Below are positions 8,132-14,488 of a stretch of DNA of 64,000 nucleotides, one piece after another; within the stretch, counting starts at the first letter, position 1, and the number at the start of each line of letters is the position of its first letter. The stretch lies in assembly GCF_000091305.1 (NCBI RefSeq), contig NC_013929.1, forward strand, positions 6,758,001-6,822,000, given 5' to 3'. The DNA is from Streptomyces scabiei 87.22 (GTDB lineage Bacteria > Actinomycetota > Actinomycetes > Streptomycetales > Streptomycetaceae). Below the pieces are notes generated by a model. It saw only the letters and a program-made list of their open reading frames with translations. It was not told the origin of the DNA and made no database searches. The position numbers and the translations under genes were made by a program.

Positions 8132-9306
8132 ACGCCATGGGACACCGCCCGTACCCGGACGTCGACCGGGCCCTCGCGCAGTTGGAGCGCCATCACACGC
8201 GGCAGGTGGTCACCATCCACGCGGACACGAGCGCACTCCAAGCTGCCTTCGGCCGGCTCCGCAGCATCGAACCGCCCGCCAGCCGCCTTGCGTACCCGCT
8301 CACCTTCTCCGCCGTCGGCAGAACCATCGCCGAAGCCTCCCGCTCGCGAGCAGCTGCCGCCGGACCGCGCTTGGAGTGGCCGGCCTCTCCGAGCAGCAAT
8401 CAGGTGACCGAGAAACTGATCCGTGACCTCATCCCCGCCCTTGCCGCCGCCGACGGCCAGCACCTCACCGTCCGAACCGCAGCCGCCCAGGAGATGCCGG
8501 GTCTGCTGCGCCGCAAGCTGGTCGAGGAATCCGCCGAGGCGGCAGCGGCCGACGGGCAGCACCTCGTCGAGGAGCTCGCTGATGTGCTGGAGGTTGTGCG
8601 TGCTCTGGCGGCTGTTCACGACTTCGAGGTTGCTGATGTTGAGCGGGCGCGGGTGGCGAAGCTGTCGGCGCGTGGCGGGTTCGAGCGGGGGGTGGTGCTG
8701 GAGGGCACCCCGACTGTCGTGCCTGCCGCAGACCGGGCCCCTGAGACACCGCAACCCGAGACGCGCGTCGAGCTTCAGGTCTGGCCCCTCCAACGGGTCC
8801 TCACCGAGGTGTGCTGCGGCTCCCAGGACTGGACGTGGGAAGAAGAGTGGGCCGACCTCGCCCGCCGCCACGCCGAAACGGGCTACCTGGACAGGCTGGA
8901 GGAGCAGATCCGCGCGAACGGCATCACGATGCCGGTGCTGATCGGCTCGGACGGCCGGCTGTGGGATGGCCACCACCGGCTGTGCATCGCGGTCCGGCTC
9001 GGCATCGGCTACGTGCCGGTGGAGATCACGCAGACCGCCAGCGAGGAGCCTGGCTCGGGAGTTCTGGTGCAGCTCACCGACGCCGAGCTGCACGCGCGGT
9101 TCGCGCACCCTGCGTACGAGTACCGCACCACCGAAGGCCCCCGAAAGCAGTGGGACAACGCCGGGGTCCCGCCGGCCGACGACAACGGCGACCCCGACCC
9201 CACCTGGGAGCGCAACACCGACGCAGGCCGGGACGGCTGGGAGAGGTGGGACCACACCGAAGAGTCGTACTGGCGTCGCCCGCTGCCCCAGGAGCCGGGC
9301 CGGTGA
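8128..9306 (+). CDS. MazG-like NTP-pyrophosphohydrolase / ParB-like domain fusion
   Basis: 392 residues from GTG 8128 (ATG 8137 is an alternative). Residues about 92-190 resemble phosphoribosyl-ATP/MazG-type pyrophosphohydrolases. TEKLIRDLIP is followed by LLRRKLVEESAEA and HLVEELADVLEVV, with the acidic residues E133-E134, E148-E149 and D152 in the EExxE...EExxD metal-binding order. Residues about 253-300 (RLEEQIRANGITMPVLIG, then WDGHHRLCIA) match the ParB/sulfiredoxin-like fold with its nucleotide-binding DGHHR motif. The N-terminal 90 residues and C-terminal 90 residues are unassigned. The domain calls are firm; the joint role, for example nucleotide-pool or DNA-modification related, is inference. 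Confidence 0.75.
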   Translation: MNAMGHRPYPDVDRALAQLERHHTRQVVTIHADTSALQAAFGRLRSIEPPASRLAYPLTFSAVGRTIAEASRSRAAAAGPRLEWPASPSSNQVTEKLIRDLIPALAAADGQHLTVRTAAAQEMPGLLRRKLVEESAEAAAADGQHLVEELADVLEVVRALAAVHDFEVADVERARVAKLSARGGFERGVVLEGTPTVVPAADRAPETPQPETRVELQVWPLQRVLTEVCCGSQDWTWEEEWADLARRHAETGYLDRLEEQIRANGITMPVLIGSDGRLWDGHHRLCIAVRLGIGYVPVEITQTASEEPGSGVLVQLTDAELHARFAHPAYEYRTTEGPRKQWDNAGVPPADDNGDPDPTWERNTDAGRDGWERWDHTEESYWRRPLPQEPGR

Positions 9307-9575
9307 CCGCCCGCGTCCTCGGCCCGGCCCGCCCGCGGCTGTACCTGCTCGCCGCCGTCAGGGCACTGCTGCTCGCCTGGTCGGCGGTCGGCCCTCACCT
9401 TGTCCTGTTCGGCCGCCACCGCCGTACGGCCGTCGTCGGCGGCTACCACTGGCGCTACTGCGGCCACCGCTCCCACGGCCTGCGGCTGCCGTGCTGGCGC
9501 TGGTTCGTCTACGACGGCTACTGCGCCCGGCACAACACCTCCTGCTGGTCCTCGTGCGAGGGAGCGAACCGGTGA
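9303..9575 (+). CDS. Small protein with hydrophobic N-terminus and Cys-rich tail
   Basis: 90 residues from GTG 9303 (GTGA overlap). Residues about 12-37 (YLLAAVRALLLAWSAVGPHL) are hydrophobic enough for one membrane segment. The remainder contains RYCGHRSHG, LPCWRW, GYCARHN and SCWSSC, six cysteines with nearby histidines and tryptophans. It could be membrane anchored with a metal-binding or disulfide-rich domain. It overlaps the even more cysteine-rich gene at 9572, so the two may work together. No family was recognised. Confidence 0.55.
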   Translation: MTARVLGPARPRLYLLAAVRALLLAWSAVGPHLVLFGRHRRTAVVGGYHWRYCGHRSHGLRLPCWRWFVYDGYCARHNTSCWSSCEGANR

Positions 9576-9718
9576 GCCACCGCTGCGAGGACTGCAACCG
9601 CTCGCGCTGCTCGGACTGCGGCCAGCACTACTGCTGCGAGCCATGTCCGTGCGAGCGAAGCCACAACTGCCCGTGCGAGTGCGCCGACCACGACCAGCGG
9701 ATAACCGATGCCGAGTGA
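9572..9718 (+). CDS. 48-residue peptide with 11 cysteines, metallothionein-like
   Basis: GTG 9572 is coupled to the previous stop by a GTGA overlap, and the ORF ends inside the start region of the next gene (9708). Of 48 residues, 11 are cysteine, in CxxC pairs (CEDC, CSDC), CC, CPC and CPCEC clusters, with four histidines. That density is typical of metallothioneins or tandem small zinc knuckles. Its single isoleucine is encoded by ATA. It is too small for family assignment, but coupling on both sides makes it likely to be translated. Metal binding is inferred. Confidence 0.6.
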   Translation: MSHRCEDCNRSRCSDCGQHYCCEPCPCERSHNCPCECADHDQRITDAE

Positions 9719-10127
9719 GCCCGCCACCGTCGAGTACCTGTACGGCATCGACAGCAGCGTGGCCGACGACTCCCGGTTCTACGAGCCGCCCCGCGTCATC
9801 CAGTTCCGGATCACGAAGAAGACCCCGAAGCGGATCTACTACGTGCGCCGCGAACGCATCCCGGGCGACATCGAGATCGGCTACGTGAACCGGCAGCAGA
9901 TCGAAGCCGACGGGGAGATCTACAACCACGGCGCTGGCGGCTGGTGGGCGCCCGACTTCCACCTGTACCTGAACCCGCCCGAGCTCGAACAGCCGGCCAA
10001 GCGGGACCTCGCCACCCTGCGCGCCGAGATGGCCGACGCGCACCCTGACCGTGGCGGCACCGGTGAGGCGTTCATCGCCGCCCGCCAACGCTACGAGCGC
10101 GCCCGCAACCAGGAGAGGTCCCCGTGA
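9708..10127 (+). CDS. Phage protein with C-terminal J-domain-like HPD segment
   Basis: 139 residues from ATG 9708. Residues 1-95 (VEYLYGIDSS, RITKKTPKRIYYVRRE) have no named family. The C-terminal about 35 residues (LATLRAEMADAHPDRGGTGE then FIAARQRYERAR) match helices II-III of a J-domain, including the invariant HPD that stimulates Hsp70/DnaK ATPase. Helix I appears missing or diverged. Such fragments occur in phage early proteins. Recruitment of host DnaK is inference. It is coupled to the next gene by GTGA. Confidence 0.7.
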   Translation: MPSEPATVEYLYGIDSSVADDSRFYEPPRVIQFRITKKTPKRIYYVRRERIPGDIEIGYVNRQQIEADGEIYNHGAGGWWAPDFHLYLNPPELEQPAKRDLATLRAEMADAHPDRGGTGEAFIAARQRYERARNQERSP

Positions 10128-10501
10128 AGCTCATCGACAACCCGGAGACCGATCCGCTGTGGCGCGGCCTGGTCATCGCCCGCGAGTCCGGCTGCCGGTG
10201 GATCGCTGTCCGCATGCTCGCCAACCACCGGCTCGTCTGCGTGTACGACGACGACACCTCTGGGTGCGCCGCGTACGGCTGGTGCTACCGGGGCATGGCC
10301 GCCCTCGTCGCGGCGGCCGCCGTGTTCGAGCCCGACACCCAGGACGAGCCCACCGGCTGGCACAAACGCGCAGGAGCCGACATCCGCCGCGCACCCCGGC
10401 GGCAGGAGGACCCGGAGTACAACCGGGACCGGTGCGTCCACGGCAGCTACCTGGACACCCTCGCTTGCCCCGTCACCCCGTTCTGCGAGGCGTTTCGGTA
10501 G
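10124..10501 (+). CDS. Hypothetical phage protein, 125 residues
   Basis: GTG 10124 has a good ribosome-binding site (aggagagg) and a 4-base overlap upstream. The sequence opens LIDNPETDPLWRGLVIARES and has two cysteine pairs toward the end (CVHGSYLDTLACPVTPFC) that could form a small metal site. It is the last gene of the 4.7-10.5 kb run; a separate promoter follows. No family was recognised. Confidence 0.6.
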   Translation: MKLIDNPETDPLWRGLVIARESGCRWIAVRMLANHRLVCVYDDDTSGCAAYGWCYRGMAALVAAAAVFEPDTQDEPTGWHKRAGADIRRAPRRQEDPEYNRDRCVHGSYLDTLACPVTPFCEAFR

Positions 10502-10521
10502 AACGGCTGTCCTGGTCGGGC

Positions 10522-10566
10522 CATGTGGAACATGCTGGACACGTCAACGCTGCATAACTAGAGTTA
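10522..10566 (+). promoter_or_regulatory. Promoter and operator of the PadR gene, likely leaderless
   Basis: TGGACA (10536-10541) and TAGAGT (10559-10564) are separated by exactly 17 bases, a good vegetative-type promoter. Transcription would start about 10571-10573, at or next to ATG 10573, and no ribosome-binding site is present, so the mRNA is probably leaderless. TAACT/AGTTA (10555-10566, 2-base spacer) covers the -10 box and CATGT/ACATG (10522-10534) sits just before the -35, a layout fit for autorepression. Confidence 0.6.
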
Positions 10567-10572
10567 GCTGTC

Positions 10573-10917
10573 ATGAAGACCCCATTCAGAATCACCGGGG
10601 CGACTCTCGACGTGCTCGAAGTCCTCATCTCCGGCGAGGAACTACACGGCTTCTCCGTAGCCAAGGCCGCGGGAAAGCCCACCGGCAGCGTCTACCCGAT
10701 CCTCCTCCGCCTCGAAGAGGCCGGCTGGGTTGAGAGCCGCTGGGAAGCCGAACACCCGGAGCCCGGTCGACCGCGAAGGCGGTTCTACCAACTCACGGCC
10801 GAAGGCATGACGTCCGCGCGAGCCACCGTCAAAGAGCGCCGGGGCCAGCTTCCTGCCCGGCGGGGCGGCAACTTGGGCCCGGCTCTCGGGTTCATGCGAC
10901 GGCTAGGGGCGGCATGA
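10573..10917 (+). CDS. PadR-family transcriptional regulator
   Basis: 114 residues from ATG 10573. The winged-helix layout is clear: DVLEVLISGEELHGFSVAK, then GSVYPILLRLEEAGWVESRW as the recognition helix and wing approach, then PGRPRRRFYQLTAEG as the wing. This matches the PadR family, whose members usually repress a nearby gene and themselves. The promoter region just upstream carries two palindromes. It overlaps the membrane-protein gene by four bases (ATGA), the common PadR/membrane-protein pairing in Streptomyces. In a prophage it may control the neighbouring membrane protein. Confidence 0.85.
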   Translation: MKTPFRITGATLDVLEVLISGEELHGFSVAKAAGKPTGSVYPILLRLEEAGWVESRWEAEHPEPGRPRRRFYQLTAEGMTSARATVKERRGQLPARRGGNLGPALGFMRRLGAA

Positions 10918-11405
10918 TGAGCACGGAAATCGTCACCGCCCTCGTGCTCGGACTCGTCATCAACGAGTTCTGCGACGTCTCGCCCTGGCTCGCCCGCAAG
11001 GTCATCTGGCTCGCGGCCCGGTGCGTTCCGGACGCCGAGGCGCGTCAGCGCCTGGAGGAGGAGTGGGCGGCAGGCATTCAGGACCGGCCAGGGAAGATCC
11101 TCAAGCTCCTCTCCGCACTCACCCTTCTCGCGAGCGCCATGACTAGCATCCGAGGCATGTACCTCGCCGGGCGCCCACGATTCCACCATGTGCGATGGAT
11201 CGCTTCCGCACTCTTCGATCGCGAAGGCCGGATCGTCATGCTGACCGTGACGCTCAGCGGCGTGATCAATACGTACGCGAATCCGTGGAGCGATGGGCGA
11301 TGGAGCATGCTCGTCACGCTTTCGCTTCTCTCGGTGGTCATCAACGGCGCCGACCTGTGGTGGAGGTTCCGGAAGGCGCGGCGCGGACGCTCGCACAGCG
11401 CTTGA
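10914..11405 (+). CDS. Membrane protein paired with PadR regulator
   Basis: 163 residues from ATG 10914, overlapping the PadR stop. The N-terminal 14-20 residues are hydrophobic, followed by ARQRLEEEWAAGIQDRPGK, a motif common in Streptomyces PadR-linked membrane proteins. Hydrophobic spans lie at about 56-75, 100-117 and 125-145, so two to four membrane segments. The C-terminus is basic. The likely partner is the upstream PadR regulator. The function is unknown; such pairs are often responsive to membrane or drug stress in other bacteria, which is inference here. Confidence 0.75.
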   Translation: MMSTEIVTALVLGLVINEFCDVSPWLARKVIWLAARCVPDAEARQRLEEEWAAGIQDRPGKILKLLSALTLLASAMTSIRGMYLAGRPRFHHVRWIASALFDREGRIVMLTVTLSGVINTYANPWSDGRWSMLVTLSLLSVVINGADLWWRFRKARRGRSHSA

Positions 11406-11516
11406 ACAGTTGTCGCAGCTGCCCCAGCTGCTTCCAACCTCCCCTAAATTGCCGGGCATTGTCAGACCCGCGTGGCATGCTGCGCCCAACCATGTGTGGA
11501 AGGGAGGTGAATGGAG

Positions 11517-11672
11517 ATGTCGAAGAAGCAACAGGCTGCCGTCCTCATGGTCGCGGCCGTGGCCGGGCAGGTGGTCCTGAGCCGGTTCGCCAAGCAGCAG
11601 GCAGCCACACTCGGGCTGCCGGTTCTGGCCGTCAGCCTGGTCGGCCTGGCCATCGGCGCCGTTCTCCAGTAG
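11517..11672 (+). CDS. Small two-helix membrane protein, 51 residues
   Basis: ATG 11517 lies nine bases after gggaggtg; ATG 11511 is in frame but too close to that ribosome-binding site. The protein is KKQQ then AAVLMVAAVAGQVVLSRFA, a basic turn, then LGLPVLAVSLVGLAIGAVLQ, giving two membrane helices and almost nothing else. It is too short for typical gene callers. A strong terminator follows within 15 bases. It resembles small phage membrane proteins such as accessory holins or membrane-stress proteins, but no family was assigned. Confidence 0.6.
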   Translation: MSKKQQAAVLMVAAVAGQVVLSRFAKQQAATLGLPVLAVSLVGLAIGAVLQ

Positions 11673-11682
11673 CCGAGACAAC

Positions 11683-11723
11683 GAGCCCCGCCCTCCCCGT
11701 AGCAACCAGGGAGGCCGGGGCTC
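11683..11723 (+). terminator. Terminator hairpin after early operon
   Basis: A 15-base arm starting GAGCCCCG (11683-11697) pairs with 11709-11723 with one mismatch and an 11-base loop. It sits immediately after the 51-residue membrane protein gene and before a new regulatory region, so it probably ends the PadR operon. There is no long T tract, as is usual in Streptomyces. Confidence 0.65.
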
Positions 11724-11733
11724 AGCCGCGCCG

Positions 11734-11782
11734 AACTACCAATCTGGGGCCAGATGGTAGATCACTGGTACGACTGGTAGTT
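11734..11782 (+). promoter_or_regulatory. Operator array with repeated TGGTAG/CTACCA
   Basis: Four copies of a TGGTAG-like hexamer lie within 49 bases: CTACCA (11736, inverted), TGGTAG (11755), TGGTAC (11766) and TGGTAG (11775). CTACCAATCTGG (11736-11747) and CCAGATGGTAG (11750-11760) form a near-perfect inverted repeat. AACTACCA and TGGTAGTT bound the whole array. It directly precedes the HTH gene at 11796 and is probably its operator. Confidence 0.55.
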
Positions 11783-11795
11783 GCACACTGGGCCC

Positions 11796-12014
11796 GTGAC
11801 CACCACGCGCACCGGACGTGACGGCCGGCCTCTCGTCACCACCGAGGAGGCCGCCTACAGCCTGGGCAGGACGGCGAAGCAGTTCCGGGACTGGGCGCGC
11901 CGCCGGGGCCTGGCCCCGGCCGGCTTCCGCCCGAACCCCTCGCGCGGCCAGCCGCTCGCCCTGTGGGACCTGGCCGACATCGGCGACGCCACGCGCCCGA
12001 GGGAAGCGGCTTGA
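11796..12014 (+). CDS. Small HTH DNA-binding protein (MerR/excisionase-like)
   Basis: 72 residues from GTG 11796 (TTG 11781 is an in-frame alternative inside the operator). Residues about 15-43 (TTEEAAYSLGRTAKQFRDWA then RRRGLAPAG) have the helix-turn-helix and wing spacing of MerR/AlpA/excisionase-like proteins, where the first helix selects the DNA. The C-terminal WDLADIGDA fits the wing partner helix often seen in such phage proteins. There is no convincing ribosome-binding site, so the message may be leaderless. The operator array upstream suggests autoregulation and control of the structural promoter at 12024. Confidence 0.65.
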   Translation: MTTTRTGRDGRPLVTTEEAAYSLGRTAKQFRDWARRRGLAPAGFRPNPSRGQPLALWDLADIGDATRPREAA

Positions 12015-12023
12015 CCGGGAGTG

Positions 12024-12067
12024 TTGACCTGCTAGCGCTTGACTGCTAGCTCCGTGCCGCTCATTCT
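12024..12067 (+). promoter_or_regulatory. Promoter for the pre-terminase structural genes
   Basis: TTGACT (12039-12044) is followed after 17 bases by CATTCT (12062-12067), a good promoter geometry. A TTGAC...TGCTAGC block occurs twice, at 12024 and 12039, and a further TTGAC lies at 12011, so the upstream element overlaps a direct repeat with a GCTAGC palindrome in each copy. The untranslated leader to ATG 12187 would be about 110 bases. Confidence 0.55.
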
Positions 12068-12186
12068 GTGTCATGGTGCACGTAGTGCCTCCGCAGCCCG
12101 GCCGGACGATGCCGGGCGTTCTGCTGCACGGACCCGCCCCGGATTGAGCTGCACCGTAACTCTGGCCTTCTGGGAGGGATTCCGCG

Positions 12187-12633
12187 ATGGCGAACATCGT
12201 CTTCAACGTGGCTCTCGGGCGCATCGCCCAATACGCCAGCCTCCCCAACGCGAACGACGCCCTGGTCCTCGTGGCGCTGGAGGCATCCGGACTCGTCGCC
12301 GACTCGACGATGCGGGACTACGACACCCTCGCCGACGTCCTCGCCGGCGCGTCCAACGAGCAGACGACGGTGACCCGGAAGACGCTCTCCGGGGTGACGG
12401 TGACGGTCAACGACGCCAGCGACCGCGTCGACATCGACGCTGCTGACGTCGTGTACACGTCGCCGACGGGAAACCCGGTCGGCGCGGTCGTCGTCTGCTA
12501 CGACCCGGACACGACCACGGGCACGGACGCCGACCTGATTCCGCTGACCAAGCACGACCTCAGCTGGACGCCGGACGGCAACACGTTCACCCTGACCATC
12601 GCCGATCTCCTCCGGGCCAGCTCCGCCGCCTAG
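12187..12633 (+). CDS. Putative phage structural protein
   Basis: 148 residues from ATG 12187 with a strong ribosome-binding site (gggaggg). The N-terminus NIVFNVALGRIAQYASLP, later GLVADSTMRDYDTLADVLAG, then TLSGVTVTVNDASDRVDID, VVCYDPDTTTGTDADLIPLT and FTLTIADLLRA form an all-beta protein that I recognise as recurring among actinophage structural/minor tail proteins. There is no cysteine and it is rich in Thr, Val and Asp. It heads a three-gene group upstream of the terminase genes. Precise position in the virion is unknown. Confidence 0.6.
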   Translation: MANIVFNVALGRIAQYASLPNANDALVLVALEASGLVADSTMRDYDTLADVLAGASNEQTTVTRKTLSGVTVTVNDASDRVDIDAADVVYTSPTGNPVGAVVVCYDPDTTTGTDADLIPLTKHDLSWTPDGNTFTLTIADLLRASSAA

Positions 12634-12635
12634 CC

Positions 12636-13556
12636 GTGGCCAGCTTCAGCGACGACTTCGACCGCGGCAACACCAGCGACCTGGGCGCCGGGTGGGTCGA
12701 AGTGTCCGGGGACTGGTCTATCGCCTCCGCCCAGCTCTCCCCAGGCGCAGCAGGCGGCACGATCATCCTGCGGGCCGCAGGCACCATGGACAGCAGTGAC
12801 CACTCCGCGCAAGTCACCATCGCCGCCACGGTCGCCGCCAGCCAGGGCGTATGGTGCCGCGGCAACTCCAACATCTCCAGCGGCTACCTGTGGCGCAACG
12901 ACGGCTCGGAGTGGGCCCTGTTCAGCGTCGTCGGCGGTAGCTTCACCGTCATCGGCACCTACACGGCCGCCGCCGCGCCGGGCGACGTGGCGAAGGTGCA
13001 GGCAGTCGGATCGACCATCAAGGGCTACGTCAACGGCATCGAACGGGTCTCCGTCACCGACACCAGCGTCACCACGGGCACCAGCGTCGGCATCCGCTCG
13101 GAGTCCGCCGGCGCTCTCCGCTTCGATGACTTCGCCGCCGCGGACGTGACCGCCGGCGCGAACCTCACCCCCGCAGAATCCACCGAGACCGCGCAGCCCC
13201 TCACCGGCACGAAGACCACGGCCCTGGGTGTCGCAGCACAGACCGAGACGGCCGAGGCCCTGGCCGGCACCAAGGCGGCGCCGCTGCCCGCCGCAGCAGC
13301 CACCGAGACCGCGCAGCCCATCGCGGCCGCGAAGAGCCGCAGCCTCGGCCCAGCCACCTCCGTAGAGGCAGCCCAGCCCCTGACGGGCTCCAAGAGCGCC
13401 ACCCTCGGCCCGGCCGTCGAGACCAGCACCGCGCGGCCTCTCGTCACAGCCAGCCCAGACGCTGACGCCGACTTCACCGTTGGAACGCCGCACGGCGCGC
13501 TCTACTCGGCCAGCGCACCGCAACCCGGACGGTGGGAGGTCGACGCACCGTGCTGA
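12636..13556 (+). CDS. Phage surface protein: LamG-like domain plus 20-residue repeats
   Basis: 306 residues from GTG 12636, two bases after the previous stop. Residues 1-175 begin FSDDFDRGN, then have GWVEVSGDWSIASAQL, and look like a concanavalin/LamG-like jelly roll, a sugar-binding fold used in phage fibres. From residue 184 the protein has tandem 20-residue repeats (ETAQPLTGTK... type). The C-terminus is a short unique stretch. A receptor- or capsid-surface role is inferred from fold and repeats. It overlaps the next gene by seven bases. Confidence 0.65.
   Translation: MASFSDDFDRGNTSDLGAGWVEVSGDWSIASAQLSPGAAGGTIILRAAGTMDSSDHSAQVTIAATVAASQGVWCRGNSNISSGYLWRNDGSEWALFSVVGGSFTVIGTYTAAAAPGDVAKVQAVGSTIKGYVNGIERVSVTDTSVTTGTSVGIRSESAGALRFDDFAAADVTAGANLTPAESTETAQPLTGTKTTALGVAAQTETAEALAGTKAAPLPAAAATETAQPIAAAKSRSLGPATSVEAAQPLTGSKSATLGPAVETSTARPLVTASPDADADFTVGTPHGALYSASAPQPGRWEVDAPC
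13185..13460 (+). repeat. 60-base in-frame tandem repeat (20-residue units)
   Basis: The codon pattern for ETAQPL (or ETAEAL, EAAQPL, STARPL) begins at 13185, 13245, 13305, 13365 and 13425, an exact 60-base period. The units are similar but not identical (roughly ETAQPLTGTKttaLGpaa), so this is an old, selected protein repeat rather than a recent slippage product. Four full units and one partial unit are visible. Confidence 0.85.
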
Positions 13557-13849
13557 TCCCTTCCACGTCCACGGAAAACCTGCACGTCCCCGTCACCGCA
13601 CCCGAGAATGTCGACATCACGGGCAGCCCGCCCAGGCTCGCCATCCTGCCCGTCCACAACCGCAGCAACCCCACGGTCGCGGACTGGAAGACCGGAGCCT
13701 GGAACAGCGACAACGAGGCCGTGCTCCTCATCGGACCCGACGGCGGCGAGACCACCCTCACCCCCGGCGACTACCGCGTCTGGGTGTCCTTCGACCCGCC
13801 CGGCTCCGAGACCATCGTCCGCCTGTCCGGCTACCTCAACGTCATCTAG
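13550..13849 (+). CDS. Small beta-rich phage structural protein
   Basis: 99 residues from GTG 13550 with ribosome-binding site gggagg, overlapping the upstream stop by seven bases (GTGCTGA). The sequence NLHVPVTAPENVDITGSPPR, then DYRVWVSFDPPGSE and IVRLSGYLNVI, predicts a compact beta sandwich, as in phage decoration or head-fibre proteins. Coupling to the LamG-like protein suggests the two work together on the virion. No specific family was recognised. Confidence 0.6.
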   Translation: MLIPSTSTENLHVPVTAPENVDITGSPPRLAILPVHNRSNPTVADWKTGAWNSDNEAVLLIGPDGGETTLTPGDYRVWVSFDPPGSETIVRLSGYLNVI

Positions 13850-14055
13850 CGGCGCCACGGCCGGCCATCACCACCAGGCCGGAACGTCACCTCCGGAGCC
13901 GGCCCCGTACGCCGCTGCCGCGCCGTCGCCGCCACCGTCCCCAACATCAGCAGACCACCCAGCACCATCGGCGCCGGCGCGAACCGCATCCACACACCCA
14001 GCATGAACAGCACCAGGCCCACCACGAACACACCGAAAGCCGCATCGGTTCTCAT
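13846..14055 (-). CDS. Small membrane protein on the opposite strand
   Basis: On the minus strand, ATG at 14055 follows a strong ribosome-binding site (ggggggtcag). It encodes 69 residues: two hydrophobic helices (FGVFVVGLVLFMLGVW and PMVLGGLLMLGTVAA) and a basic tail. The stop overlaps the stop of the gene at 13550-13849. No plus-strand ORF fits between 13850 and 14104, and the hydrophobic pattern is not a shadow of another gene, so it is probably real. Function is unknown; it would be transcribed against the structural operon. Confidence 0.55.
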   Translation of the reverse strand: MRTDAAFGVFVVGLVLFMLGVWMRFAPAPMVLGGLLMLGTVAATARQRRTGPAPEVTFRPGGDGRPWRR

Positions 14056-14104
14056 CTGACCCCCCATAAGGCGATAGCCGACACCGTAGCGGGACGGGGG
14101 CGCC

Positions 14105-14488
14105 ATGGGCAGGCGAACGGGATGGCGCGTCTGCAGCGTCCCCGGCTGCCCCGAGTTCACCCAGGCCGGCCGATGCGACGAGCACCGGCGTGAAGCCGAA
14201 GCCCAGCGCGGCACCGCCCGGCAGCGCGGCTACGGCCGCCAGCACGAGACCGAGTTCCGGCCCGCAGTCCTCGCCAAACACCCCACCTGCGTATGCACCG
14301 ACACCACCCACGGCCACGCCGCGCCATGCCGCAAGCCCTCCAAGCACGCCGACCACTGGCCCCTCGACCGGCGCGAACTCGTCGCCCGCGGCCTCGACCC
14401 CAACGACCCGGTGCACGGCCGCGGCCTATGCGGGCCCTGCCACTCCAGCGAGACCGCCCAGCACCAGCCCGGAGGGTGGCACCAGTGA
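14105..14488 (+). CDS. HNH endonuclease
   Basis: 127 residues from ATG 14105 with ribosome-binding site gggacggggg. An N-terminal CSVPGCPEFTQAGRC and a later CVCTDTTHGHAAPC make zinc-knuckle pairs; HADHWPLDRREL with GLCGPCHSSETAQ supplies the HNH core (catalytic His in the HADH part, the final His of CHS). Stand-alone HNH nucleases beside terminase genes are widespread in siphophages and can assist packaging. It overlaps the exoribonuclease gene by four bases. Confidence 0.85.
   Translation: MGRRTGWRVCSVPGCPEFTQAGRCDEHRREAEAQRGTARQRGYGRQHETEFRPAVLAKHPTCVCTDTTHGHAAPCRKPSKHADHWPLDRRELVARGLDPNDPVHGRGLCGPCHSSETAQHQPGGWHQ

Noticed and set aside
12039..12446. Plus-strand frame starting at 12039
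   Set aside because: It overlaps the promoter and leader of the structural gene at 12187 and continues as a shadow of it.
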